From NCBI GenBank assembly GCA_031261245.1, contig JAISKU010000100.1:1-32511 (forward strand): a stretch of 32,511 bases of DNA. The letters run 5' to 3'. Source of the DNA: Oscillospiraceae bacterium. GTDB taxonomy: Bacteria > Bacillota > Clostridia > Oscillospirales > Oscillospiraceae. Shown here piece after piece: positions 17,918 through 24,782 of this stretch. How positions within the stretch are numbered: position 1 is the first letter of the stretch; every line of letters starts with the position of its first letter. A program made the position numbers and the translations under genes. Below the pieces are notes generated by a model, which was not told where the DNA came from, did no database searches, and saw only the letters and a list, made by a program, of their open reading frames with translations.

Positions 17918-18331
17918 ATGAGTAAATTCAAACGAATCACCGCAATCGCACTCTCATTCATTATGATACTCAGCATGGGCGCGACCGTCGCGCTGGCGGC
18001 AAGCAACGACTACTCCATAAGCACACCATATTACAGAATAGGCACCAAGAAGCGACTCGATATCTACACGGACAGCAAAATGGCGGGGTGCGGAACCCCA
18101 TACATCCAACTCGGCACAAGTTTATTGGCACCATACGCAGAGGTAACACTCAAAGTTCAGGACTTGACTAACGGCAAAACGAATACTGTAAAAATGAGAC
18201 GAGGCTGCAAGCTGTATCTTGATCTAAACCACCGTTACTATATCACGGACACTTCGGCGCAGGTAACAAGCATCATACCGTACGACTGGAAACTAACAGG
18301 CACCTACAGAGTTTCGCGCATCGACTGCTAA
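17918..18331 (+). CDS. Small secreted protein of unknown function
   Basis: 137 aa with a clear Sec signal peptide: basic start MSKFKR, hydrophobic core ITAIALSFIMILSMGATVA and a cleavage site near ALAAS (about 27-29). The mature part is about 110 residues, basic, with three cysteines (in AGCGT, RRGCK and the C-terminal IDC). RBS AAGGAG 11 bases before the ATG. I recognise no domain. A strong hairpin follows the stop. Placed within the CRISPR locus between effector operon and array. Confidence 0.75.
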   Translation: MSKFKRITAIALSFIMILSMGATVALAASNDYSISTPYYRIGTKKRLDIYTDSKMAGCGTPYIQLGTSLLAPYAEVTLKVQDLTNGKTNTVKMRRGCKLYLDLNHRYYITDTSAQVTSIIPYDWKLTGTYRVSRIDC

Positions 18332-18340
18332 CCTTGCGGC

Positions 18341-18384
18341 AGGAGCGCACCGTCATAAAAAGCGGTGCGCTCCTCGCTTGTCTT
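18341..18384 (+). terminator. Terminator-like hairpin after the secreted protein gene
   Basis: A 12-bp perfect stem (AGGAGCGCACCG 18341-18352 with complement 18363-18374) and a 10-nt loop. The following CGCTTGTCTT is only moderately T-rich. It isolates the array promoter from upstream transcription. Confidence 0.65.
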
Positions 18385-18459
18385 ACCGTTGTCGCGCCAA
18401 TACCGCCAAGTGCGTTTGGCAAGCAGCTTGACTGCAATCAAAATTTTGCCGTAATATAG

Positions 18460-18488
18460 TTGACGAAATTGGCGTTCTGATGTATGAT
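18460..18488 (+). promoter_or_regulatory. CRISPR leader promoter
   Basis: TTGACG at 18460-18465, 17-base spacer, TATGAT at 18483-18488. Transcription would start near 18495 and run through the array, and with no terminator in between, into cas6. It fixes the array direction as left to right, in agreement with the ATTGAAAC repeat ends. Confidence 0.7.
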
Positions 18489-18543
18489 AAATGAGATAGG
18501 GCAGTGGTCTGAAAAAGTTGCACAGGTATCAAAAACGGGGGGT

Positions 18544-19138
18544 GTTTACAATTCAAGAATCTCGGCGCGAGATTGAAACCATAATAAATCCTTTCGTTTT
18601 TTACGACGTTGGGGCAGGAAATACCTTAACCTCGGTGCGAGATTGAAACCGATATTCATGTTGTTAATATAGATACAAAACGTAGGAAATACCTTACTCT
18701 CGGCGCGAGATTGAAACGTCATACTCATAGTGGTGTTGCTCCTTTCTTTTTTGTAGGAAATACCTTAATCTCGGTGCGAGATTGAAACTTTTCAGCGCCC
18801 TTTGGTTATGTGGATACGCTTAGGTCGGAAGAACCTTTATCTCGGTGCGAGATTGAAACTGCCATGTCTGGTACCTCCATCTTTTTAATAGCGTAGGAAA
18901 TACCTTAATCTCGGTGCGAGATTGAAACCCCGGAGAAGTGACGTGACCAGTCACCGCGGAGTGTAGGAAATACCTTAATCTCGGTGCGAGATTGAAACGC
19001 AACCTTCCTTTCAAATCGTTGTCATCATAAAAGTAGGAAATACCTTAATCTCGGTGCGAGATTGAAACGATTTTCAGGGCACTAGCCCGCCTTTCTTTTG
19101 GCGTAGGAAATACCTTAATCTCGGTGCGAGATTGGAGA
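18544..19138 (+). CRISPR. CRISPR array, nine 36-bp repeats and eight spacers
   Basis: Repeats begin at 18544, 18614, 18682, 18753, 18824, 18893, 18963, 19033 and 19103. The consensus starts GTAGGAAATACCTT, has a 7-bp stem AATCTCG/CGAGATT with a GTG triloop, and ends ATTGAAAC, the usual type III 5' handle of crRNAs. Spacers are 34, 32, 35, 35, 33, 34, 34 and 34 nt. Repeat 1 keeps only the 3' half; repeats 2, 3 and 5 have substitutions, each touching or next to the stem; repeats 4, 6, 7 and 8 are identical. Repeat 9 matches for 32 bases (to 19134), then its handle is altered to ATTGGAGA, forming the cas6 ribosome binding site. No cas1/cas2 is nearby. Confidence 0.97.
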
Positions 19139-19146
19139 AACACATA

Positions 19147-19863
19147 ATGAAATGTGTGGATTTTGTTCTGCAAAAGCGAGATTTATCGGGGCTTTACTCA
19201 TCATTGGCGGTAAAGCTCCAGGCTTTTCTCATGTCAAAAACAGAGGGCGCCGCGGCGGAGTATCTGCACAAGCGCAATCTGCGCCCGTACAGCTTGTTCA
19301 CTGTGGAGCAGCGGGAAAATATCATTTTTCGGCTGAACATCCTGACCGATGAGGCTCTGCCCTTGTACAATGCCGCGCTTAATACGCGTCGCTACGCAGT
19401 TACCGGTATCAATGGCGGCATAGACGTATTGGACACTGTGACTTATGACGATATGCCGCTTTCGGATTTGCGCGGCAGCGCTCCGAAGCAGTTTAAGCTG
19501 TTGCTTGCCTCCCCCGCCACGTATAAGCACGAAAATACTTACTCGAACATATTCGCGCTCGCGCCTCTGTTTTTTAGCGTTGCGGACAAGCTGCGGTTGT
19601 TTTTTGGAGTTGATATAAGCAACGCGGAGATAACTGCGCTATGTGAAACGCTGAAATTTGTACAGTACAACTTCAGAAGTGATACATACGCGGTCAAGCG
19701 CGGCAACGTAATACCGGCGTTTTCCGGCGAGTTTGCGCTTGCTCCGCGCGGCACGGACGCGCAGACAGAAAAGCTTATGCTTCTGTTGCGGTTCGCCGAA
19801 TACTCCGGCGTCGGCGCGAAGACCGCGCTCGGAATGGGCGGTGTTTTACTCGATGAAAAATAG
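19147..19863 (+). CDS. cas6: Cas6 pre-crRNA endoribonuclease
   Basis: 238 aa from ATG 19147, nine bases after GGAG (19134-19137). An in-frame TTG at 19132 inside the last repeat would add five residues but is poorly placed. Family features: a beta strand straight after the start (MKCVDFVLQK), HKRNLRPYSLF near residue 45, and the C-terminal glycine-rich loop GVGAKTALGMGGV. Cas6 cuts repeat RNA 8 nt before the repeat end, leaving the AUUGAAAC handle on crRNAs. Its transcript appears to be continuous with the pre-crRNA, as there is no promoter or terminator between array and gene. Confidence 0.93.
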   Translation: MKCVDFVLQKRDLSGLYSSLAVKLQAFLMSKTEGAAAEYLHKRNLRPYSLFTVEQRENIIFRLNILTDEALPLYNAALNTRRYAVTGINGGIDVLDTVTYDDMPLSDLRGSAPKQFKLLLASPATYKHENTYSNIFALAPLFFSVADKLRLFFGVDISNAEITALCETLKFVQYNFRSDTYAVKRGNVIPAFSGEFALAPRGTDAQTEKLMLLLRFAEYSGVGAKTALGMGGVLLDEK

Positions 19864-19878
19864 CGGACAACAAGTGTT

Positions 19879-19899
19879 AATCTCGCCCGCTACGAGATT
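19879..19899 (+). repeat. CRISPR-repeat-like hairpin downstream of cas6
   Basis: The arms AATCTCG and CGAGATT are identical to the repeat's 7-bp stem, preceded by TT as in the repeat, but the loop is CCCGCTA instead of GTG and no ATTGAAAC handle follows. It may be a repeat remnant or a Cas6 site in the 3' untranslated region. Confidence 0.6.
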
Positions 19900-19901
19900 T
19901 T

Positions 19902-19940
19902 AAGCACCCCTGAAATTTATTCAAGGATGCTTTTGTTTTT
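19902..19940 (+). terminator. Terminator after cas6
   Basis: AAGCACCCCTGAA pairs with TTCAAGGATGCTT (two mismatches in 13) and is followed by TTGTTTTT. Confidence 0.75.
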
Positions 19941-20021
19941 ATGTGAAAAATCTGAAACCGCCTCTCAATATAAAATCAAACCCACAACCCCAAAGCTTTA
20001 TTTTGAAAGGATTCCACCACC

Positions 20022-21539
20022 ATGAAAAAAACAACAACCCGCCTGCTCACCGTCATCCTCGCGGTCGTTATCTGCGTATCCCTCGCCGTTCCCGCGCTCG
20101 CGGACTACACCGCGCCCGACTCCTCGGTGACTCTCAGCCACAACCCGGAGTACAACATCAGCTTCACGCTCACCGGACGAACCTTTGCCGTCAACGGCCT
20201 GCCGCAAACAGGAGATTTCCGCGTCCTCTGGCTGCAAATCGAGCGAAACGGCGTCCTGGTTTTTGAGAGCTTCGCCGAGCGCGGCGCCGACAGCCGCGCG
20301 TCCTTCACCCTCAACGGCCTCGGCGCGGGAAAATATGAGGTCTCAATCTACCACGCGCCTGTATATTATACCACGTACCACGGCATTGTCTGGGGAAGCG
20401 CCCTCACGCTCAACTGGACTGGCGAGCGCGGCGCTTTCACGGAATCCGCCGCGCTCTCACGCAACCGCGAGACTTACTCCTCAAAGCGCACGGACGTCGC
20501 CGCGCTGACCTACTACCTCGCGCCGTCACGCGATATTCAAAGCGACAACAAGGATATTGTCGCTCTCGCCAACACGCTCACGGCCGGAATTACCGACGAT
20601 TACCGGAAGGCCGTTGTGCTTCACGACTGGGTGTGCAATAATATCTACTACAACTACGACGCGCTGTATGGCCGCGTTCCCTACGGCGACACCTCCGCCG
20701 CCGGCGTACTGAAAAGCCGCCGCTCCGTGTGCGAGGGTTTCACGAACCTCACCGCGGCGCTGCTCCGCGCCGTCGGCATCCCGGCAAAGCGAATCACCGG
20801 CTACGCGCTCGGCTTGACCGTCGGCGACGCCTTCCCCCGCAACCTCTGGACGGACGATTTATCAAACCACGCGTGGAACGAGGCCTTTATCAACGGTCAT
20901 TGGGCGATTATCGACTCAACGTGGAACAGCGACAACAGCTGGGAATTCGGCGCTGTAACCGACGACGGGGGCTTGCGGAGCTACCGGTACTTCGACGCGG
21001 CCATGGAGAGCTTCTCGTTCGACCACGCAATCCTCGACTACTCCGAATCCGGCATTGACCGAACCGTAAACGCAAAGAAAAAGACGGCGGTGCCGTTCAC
21101 GGGCAGGCTGTCCTTCAACGGCGCGGCGGTCACACCGGCGGCGTACACGGTGGACGGCAGCACCTACATAAAAATCCGCGACGTCGCCGCGCTAATGAAC
21201 GGAACAGAGAGCAGCGTAGACGTCGGCTATATCGGCGCGAGCAATACGATCGTTCTGAATACCGGCGCCGAGTACACGCCGAACGGCTCGGAGCTGCTCC
21301 CCGTGCAGGGGAAGAACAAGAGCGTCGCCGTTCCGCAGCTGCACATCACGATTGACGGCGTCGAGACATACCTCATGGCGTACAGCATCGACGGCAGCAC
21401 CTACATCAAGCTGCGCGACCTCGGCAAAGCCCTGAATTTCGGCGTGGACTGGGACTCCGCCTCCGGTACCGTTCTTTTGACGGCGGAGCTAATCTCTCAA
21501 CTCGCTGACGATTCCGCAACTCCCCCCGCCCCCCGGTAA
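20022..21539 (+). CDS. Secreted transglutaminase-like protein with C-terminal copper-amine-oxidase-N-like repeats
   Basis: 505 aa; ATG with GAAAGGA upstream. Signal peptide 1-27 (KKTTTRLLTVILAVVICVSLAVPALA). Middle part (about 170-350) is a transglutaminase/protease-like domain: HDWVCNNIYYNY, the catalytic Cys in RSVCEGFTNL, and His/Asp in NHAWNEAFINGHWAIIDSTW, giving a complete C-H-D triad. The C-terminal part (about 365-495) contains two similar stalk units, each with DGSTYIK(I/L)RD, common in Clostridia surface proteins. Probably exported and acting on or attached to the cell wall; substrate unknown. A strong hairpin follows. Confidence 0.88.
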   Translation: MKKTTTRLLTVILAVVICVSLAVPALADYTAPDSSVTLSHNPEYNISFTLTGRTFAVNGLPQTGDFRVLWLQIERNGVLVFESFAERGADSRASFTLNGLGAGKYEVSIYHAPVYYTTYHGIVWGSALTLNWTGERGAFTESAALSRNRETYSSKRTDVAALTYYLAPSRDIQSDNKDIVALANTLTAGITDDYRKAVVLHDWVCNNIYYNYDALYGRVPYGDTSAAGVLKSRRSVCEGFTNLTAALLRAVGIPAKRITGYALGLTVGDAFPRNLWTDDLSNHAWNEAFINGHWAIIDSTWNSDNSWEFGAVTDDGGLRSYRYFDAAMESFSFDHAILDYSESGIDRTVNAKKKTAVPFTGRLSFNGAAVTPAAYTVDGSTYIKIRDVAALMNGTESSVDVGYIGASNTIVLNTGAEYTPNGSELLPVQGKNKSVAVPQLHITIDGVETYLMAYSIDGSTYIKLRDLGKALNFGVDWDSASGTVLLTAELISQLADDSATPPAPR

Positions 21540-21550
21540 TACGGACACCC

Positions 21551-21596
21551 CACCACCGAATAGACTGTTTCATAACAATTATTCGGTGGTGTTTTT
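21551..21596 (+). terminator. Terminator hairpin abutting the sigK start codon
   Basis: A 12-bp perfect stem (CACCACCGAATA 21551-21562 with 21580-21591), 17-nt loop, and TTTTT at 21592-21596 directly before the ATG of sigK. The 3' arm contains GGTGG, the only SD-like sequence for sigK. Confidence 0.75.
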
Positions 21597-22292
21597 ATGA
21601 TTTCTGCTGCGCTTGCGCTCTTTTTCACGTCTCCGTTTCTCATGCTGCGCATGTCGGACGGCGGCGGCGCGTTCCAAAAACCCCTCTCGCCCGCGGAGGA
21701 GCGGGAGTATATCGACCGCATGATCGCCGGCGACGCCGACGCGCGCCGCGTGCTGATTGAGCGCAATCTGCGCCTCGTCGCGCACATCATGAAGAAGTAT
21801 TACACACAGGAAAACGACAAGGAGGATCTCATCTCCATCGGCACAATCGGGCTCATCAAGGGCATCTCCACCTACAACCCCGAGAAAAAAGTCCACCTGT
21901 CCACCTACGCCAGCCGCTGCATCGAAAACGAAATACTCATGCACTTCCGCGGCCGTAAAAAATCCGGCGGCGACGTGTCGCTGTCCGACCCCATCGACAC
22001 CGACCGCGAGGGCAACGCGCTCACGCTCATCGACCTGATAAGCGTCGAGGACGACATGCTTGAGAGCATCTCCGCCGAGGAGACGCGCAGCCGTCTGGAG
22101 CGCTATATCCGCGAGTCGCTCACCCCGCGCGAGTCGGAGATCATCGCCCAGCGCTACGGACTGCGCGGCCTCGCGCCCCGCACACAGCGCGAGGTGGCGG
22201 CGGAGCGCGGCATCTCGCGCTCCTACGTGTCGCGCATCGAAAAAAAGGCGCTCGAAAAGCTGCGGGAGCGCTTCCTCGACGAGGACGTATAA
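21597..22292 (+). CDS. sigK: RNA polymerase sporulation sigma factor SigK
   Basis: 231 aa. A hydrophobic N-terminus (ISAALALFFTSPFLMLRM) precedes FQKPLSPAEEREYIDRM, as in pro-sigma-K. Region 2 reads NLRLVAHIMKKYYTQENDKEDLISIGTIGLIKGISTYN, and region 4 ends TQREVAAERGISRSYVSRIEKKALEKLRERF. It directs late mother-cell transcription in spore formers, usually after removal of the N-terminal pro-sequence. The gene is uninterrupted, with no skin-type element. The start at 21597 has only GGTGG in the preceding hairpin as an SD; internal ATGs at about 21639 and 21651 lack an SD as well. Confidence 0.92.
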   Translation: MISAALALFFTSPFLMLRMSDGGGAFQKPLSPAEEREYIDRMIAGDADARRVLIERNLRLVAHIMKKYYTQENDKEDLISIGTIGLIKGISTYNPEKKVHLSTYASRCIENEILMHFRGRKKSGGDVSLSDPIDTDREGNALTLIDLISVEDDMLESISAEETRSRLERYIRESLTPRESEIIAQRYGLRGLAPRTQREVAAERGISRSYVSRIEKKALEKLRERFLDEDV

Positions 22293-22307
22293 TCTGCCAA
22301 AATAGTA

Positions 22308-22336
22308 TTGACAACACGTCACAAAAAGGGTATATT
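22308..22336 (+). promoter_or_regulatory. Sigma-A promoter of the diguanylate cyclase gene
   Basis: Perfect TTGACA at 22308-22313, 17-base spacer, TATATT at 22331-22336. Confidence 0.75.
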
Positions 22337-22380
22337 TTTACTATACTTACAGAGTTTAGTAACAGAGCGGAGGGTTCAGG

Positions 22381-23949
22381 GTGACGACAAACACGCTTAT
22401 TATCATATTTCTGTTCATAAGCTTTGTGACGAACGTCTTTCTGCTCTTCGTCACCGTACACAACTGTCGAAGCGAGAAGAAAAACTGGTTCGTGTTCTGC
22501 CTGATCTCGACCGTGTTCTTCATTCTCGGCAACTTCATGGAGGGCATAAGCCACTCCACGGAGGCCGCGCTGAGCGGCGTTAAGGTCATGTACGTCGGCG
22601 CGTGCTATATGGCGCCGCTCTTCCTGCTGTTCACGATGGACTACTGCGAAATCAACCTCAAGCGCAAGCTGCTGCATAAGCTGCTGCGCACGCTCCTGCT
22701 CGCGCTCCCGACCGTCAACCTCTTCCTCGTGTGGACGACGGAGTACACGCGCCTCATATACAAGGAATTCACGTTCACGGCGGACGCGACAGTCCGCGGC
22801 CTTCAGATCGTGTCGCAGGGGCCGCTCTACTACCTCGTCTACGGCACCGCGCTCGTGTGCATTCTCGCCTCCATCGCCATCGCCGTCGCGCGCATGATCA
22901 AGTGGAACAGGCGCGCCCGCCTCTCGCTCTTCCTGCTGCTCATAAGCGGCGCGGCGCCGCTTATCGCCAACGGCCTGTATATCCTCAGCTCGTACATATT
23001 CAAGACGGATCTTCACGGCGTGAACCTCACGCCGTTCGCCCTCGTCGTCACTTACATACTCTTCTACGTAAACGTGCTGCGGTACGACCTCTTCGATTTC
23101 ACGCCGCGCGCCCGCTCCGCCACGCTCGACATGATACGCGACGGGATCCTGTTCCTCGACACGCAGCTCAACTACACCTCCTCGAACGCGATTGCCAGGT
23201 CGCTCTTCCCGGGACTGCGCGCGTTCGGCAAGGGCCGCCCGATTGCGGAGCTCCCCGAGTGGCCGGAGGAGCTGCGCGGACTCGACGCGGGCGAATCCGG
23301 CAAAAATATCCGGTTTAGCCTCCCCGGCGCGGACGGCGGCGACGCGCACGTGTTCAACGCGTGGGTCAACACGGTGCGAAGCGGCGACAAGGCACTCAGC
23401 GTCGTCATTATCATACAGGACGTCACGGACAACATTCTGCTGATGCAGCGGCTCGAGGACGCGGCGTATACGGACGGCCTCACGGGCCTGTACAACCGCA
23501 AGCATTTTATGGAGCTCGTCTCCATGCAGCTGGAGCACGCGCGCCGCGCCGACACACGCTCCTGCTTCCTGCTCTTCGACCTCGACCTCTTCAAAAACGT
23601 AAACGACACGTTCGGCCACCTCGCCGGTGATGAGGTGCTGCGCTTCGTCGCGCAAAATGTGCGCCGGACGGTGCGCGCCTACGACCTCGTCGCGAGGTAC
23701 GGCGGGGAGGAATTCGTCGTGTTCCTCGCCGACACGGACGCGGAGCTCGCGGCGCGCCTTGCGGAGCGCATACGCGAGAATATCGCCGCCGCCCCCTGCG
23801 TCTACGAGGATATTGAGATACCCGTCACGTGCAGCATCGGCGTCACGCAGACGCGCGGCGACGATTCGATTGACGACGTGCTAAAACGCGCCGACTCGGC
23901 GATGTACCGCGCAAAGGAGACGGGCCGCAACCGCGTCTGCGTCCTGTAA
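22381..23949 (+). CDS. Membrane diguanylate cyclase: 7TM histidine-kinase-type sensor, PAS-like region and GGDEF
   Basis: 522 aa, GTG start with GGAGGG upstream. About seven membrane helices in residues 1-235, of the type found at the N-terminus of some histidine kinases, then a PAS-like segment (about 245-355; IRDGILFLDTQLNYTSSNAIA), then a GGDEF domain (about 360-520). The active-site motif is RYGGEEF, intact, preceded by RAYD five residues upstream, the RxxD product-inhibition site. DGLTGLYNRKHF and LFDLDLFKNVNDTFGHLAGDEVL are typical. It should make cyclic di-GMP in response to an unknown membrane or ligand signal. No EAL domain. Confidence 0.92.
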   Translation: MTTNTLIIIFLFISFVTNVFLLFVTVHNCRSEKKNWFVFCLISTVFFILGNFMEGISHSTEAALSGVKVMYVGACYMAPLFLLFTMDYCEINLKRKLLHKLLRTLLLALPTVNLFLVWTTEYTRLIYKEFTFTADATVRGLQIVSQGPLYYLVYGTALVCILASIAIAVARMIKWNRRARLSLFLLLISGAAPLIANGLYILSSYIFKTDLHGVNLTPFALVVTYILFYVNVLRYDLFDFTPRARSATLDMIRDGILFLDTQLNYTSSNAIARSLFPGLRAFGKGRPIAELPEWPEELRGLDAGESGKNIRFSLPGADGGDAHVFNAWVNTVRSGDKALSVVIIIQDVTDNILLMQRLEDAAYTDGLTGLYNRKHFMELVSMQLEHARRADTRSCFLLFDLDLFKNVNDTFGHLAGDEVLRFVAQNVRRTVRAYDLVARYGGEEFVVFLADTDAELAARLAERIRENIAAAPCVYEDIEIPVTCSIGVTQTRGDDSIDDVLKRADSAMYRAKETGRNRVCVL

Positions 23950-23965
23950 GCGCATTTTCAAGCCA

Positions 23966-24000
23966 AAAAAAGGGCGTCCGCCGTGGCGGACGCCCCTTTT
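23966..24000. terminator. Bidirectional terminator between the cyclase gene and atpC
   Basis: Stem GGGCGTCCGCC (23972-23982) with complement 23985-23995, A-run before and CTTTTTA after. It can serve both convergent transcripts. Confidence 0.9.
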
Positions 24001-24014
24001 TACGCGTTTTTTCC

Positions 24015-24428
24015 CTATTTTCGCTTCAGCCTCGTCACGCGCAGACGCTCCACGGCGCGCGACAGGTCGATTTTTGACCGCTGGTACTCCGCCATGCTCC
24101 GCTTCTGCCGCAGCTGCTCCTCCGCGCGCAAAAGCGCCTCCTCGGCGCGCCTCGCGTCTATCTCGTCCGGCCACTCGCACGTCTGCACGAACATCATCAC
24201 GCCGTTTCGCCGCACGTCCACAAACCCCTCGGAGGAGAACGCCTCGACCCACGTCCCGTCCGCCTTTTTTATGCGCGTGGTGGACACCTCGACGGGCGAA
24301 ATAAGCGGCGTGTGATCCGCCATAAACGTCGCGGAGCCGTCCGGCAACGTGACGTAAAGCGCCTCGACCTTATCCGAGAAAAACAGCCTCTCCGGCGTAA
24401 AAATATTCAATTCAAATAATTTCGCCAT
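24015..24428 (-). CDS. atpC: F1Fo ATP synthase epsilon subunit
   Basis: 137 aa. FELNIFTPERLFFSDKVEALYVTLPDGSATFMADHTPLISPVEV is the beta-sandwich domain of epsilon; the C-terminal helices (ARRAEEALLRAEEQLRQKR) follow. It belongs to the central stalk with gamma and regulates ATP hydrolysis. RBS GAGGTG before the ATG. It is separated from atpD by a 354-bp stretch of repeats, unusual for this tight operon. Confidence 0.93.
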   Translation of the reverse strand: MAKLFELNIFTPERLFFSDKVEALYVTLPDGSATFMADHTPLISPVEVSTTRIKKADGTWVEAFSSEGFVDVRRNGVMMFVQTCEWPDEIDARRAEEALLRAEEQLRQKRSMAEYQRSKIDLSRAVERLRVTRLKRK

Positions 24429-24460
24429 ATGTCACCTCGCGGTTCGCTTCGTCTTGCGTC

Positions 24461-24780
24461 CTTGCCGTAGGGGTCGATGTCCACATCGACCCGCCGTCCC
24501 TTTATCGACCCGCCGTCCCTTTATCGCCCGCCGTCCCCTTATCGCCCGTCGTACCCTTTATCGCCCCCGCGCGGCGGGGGAGATGTCGGCGCAGCCGACA
24601 GAGGGGGTTCTTCGACAGAGGGGGCGCAAATTTTGCTTGCCGTAGGGGTCGATGTCCACATCGACCCGCCAATTTTACAATCGACCCGCCAAATTTACAA
24701 TCGACCCGCCAAATTTACAATCGACCCGCCAAATTTACAAAAATTGTTCAACACGGGTCGATGTGGACATCGACCCCTAC
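24461..24780. repeat. Repeat cluster between atpD and atpC
   Basis: Two 35-bp direct copies beginning CTTGCCGTAGGGGTCGATGT (24461-24495 and 24636-24670) and an inverted copy at 24754-24780. Each contains its own palindrome GGGTCGATGT/ACATCGACCC. Between them are four 18-19-bp units beginning ATCGACCCGCCGT or ATCGCCCG (24485-24559) and four exact-length 20-bp units TCGACCCGCC plus AATTTACAA-type filler (24661-24740), plus a GCGGCGGGGGAGATGTCGG element around 24570-24615. No ORF is convincing. It looks like dispersed REP/MITE-type repeats inserted in the operon. Confidence 0.85.
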
Positions 24781-24782
24781 AA

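Noticed and set aside
18546..19014. Minus-strand ORFs across the array with repeated FQSR(A/T)E-KVFPT segments
   Set aside because: They are translations of the CRISPR repeats and spacers; no RBS and no independent coding signal.
18544..19138. Array transcribed on the minus strand
   Set aside because: The repeat ends in ATTGAAAC on plus, the promoter TTGACG-17-TATGAT lies on the left, and SD-start patterns in spacers make sense only for plus crRNAs.
19132..19146. TTG as cas6 start
   Set aside because: It lies inside the repeat stem without a suitable SD; ATG 19147 has GGAG at nine bases and starts directly with the Cas6 beta strand.
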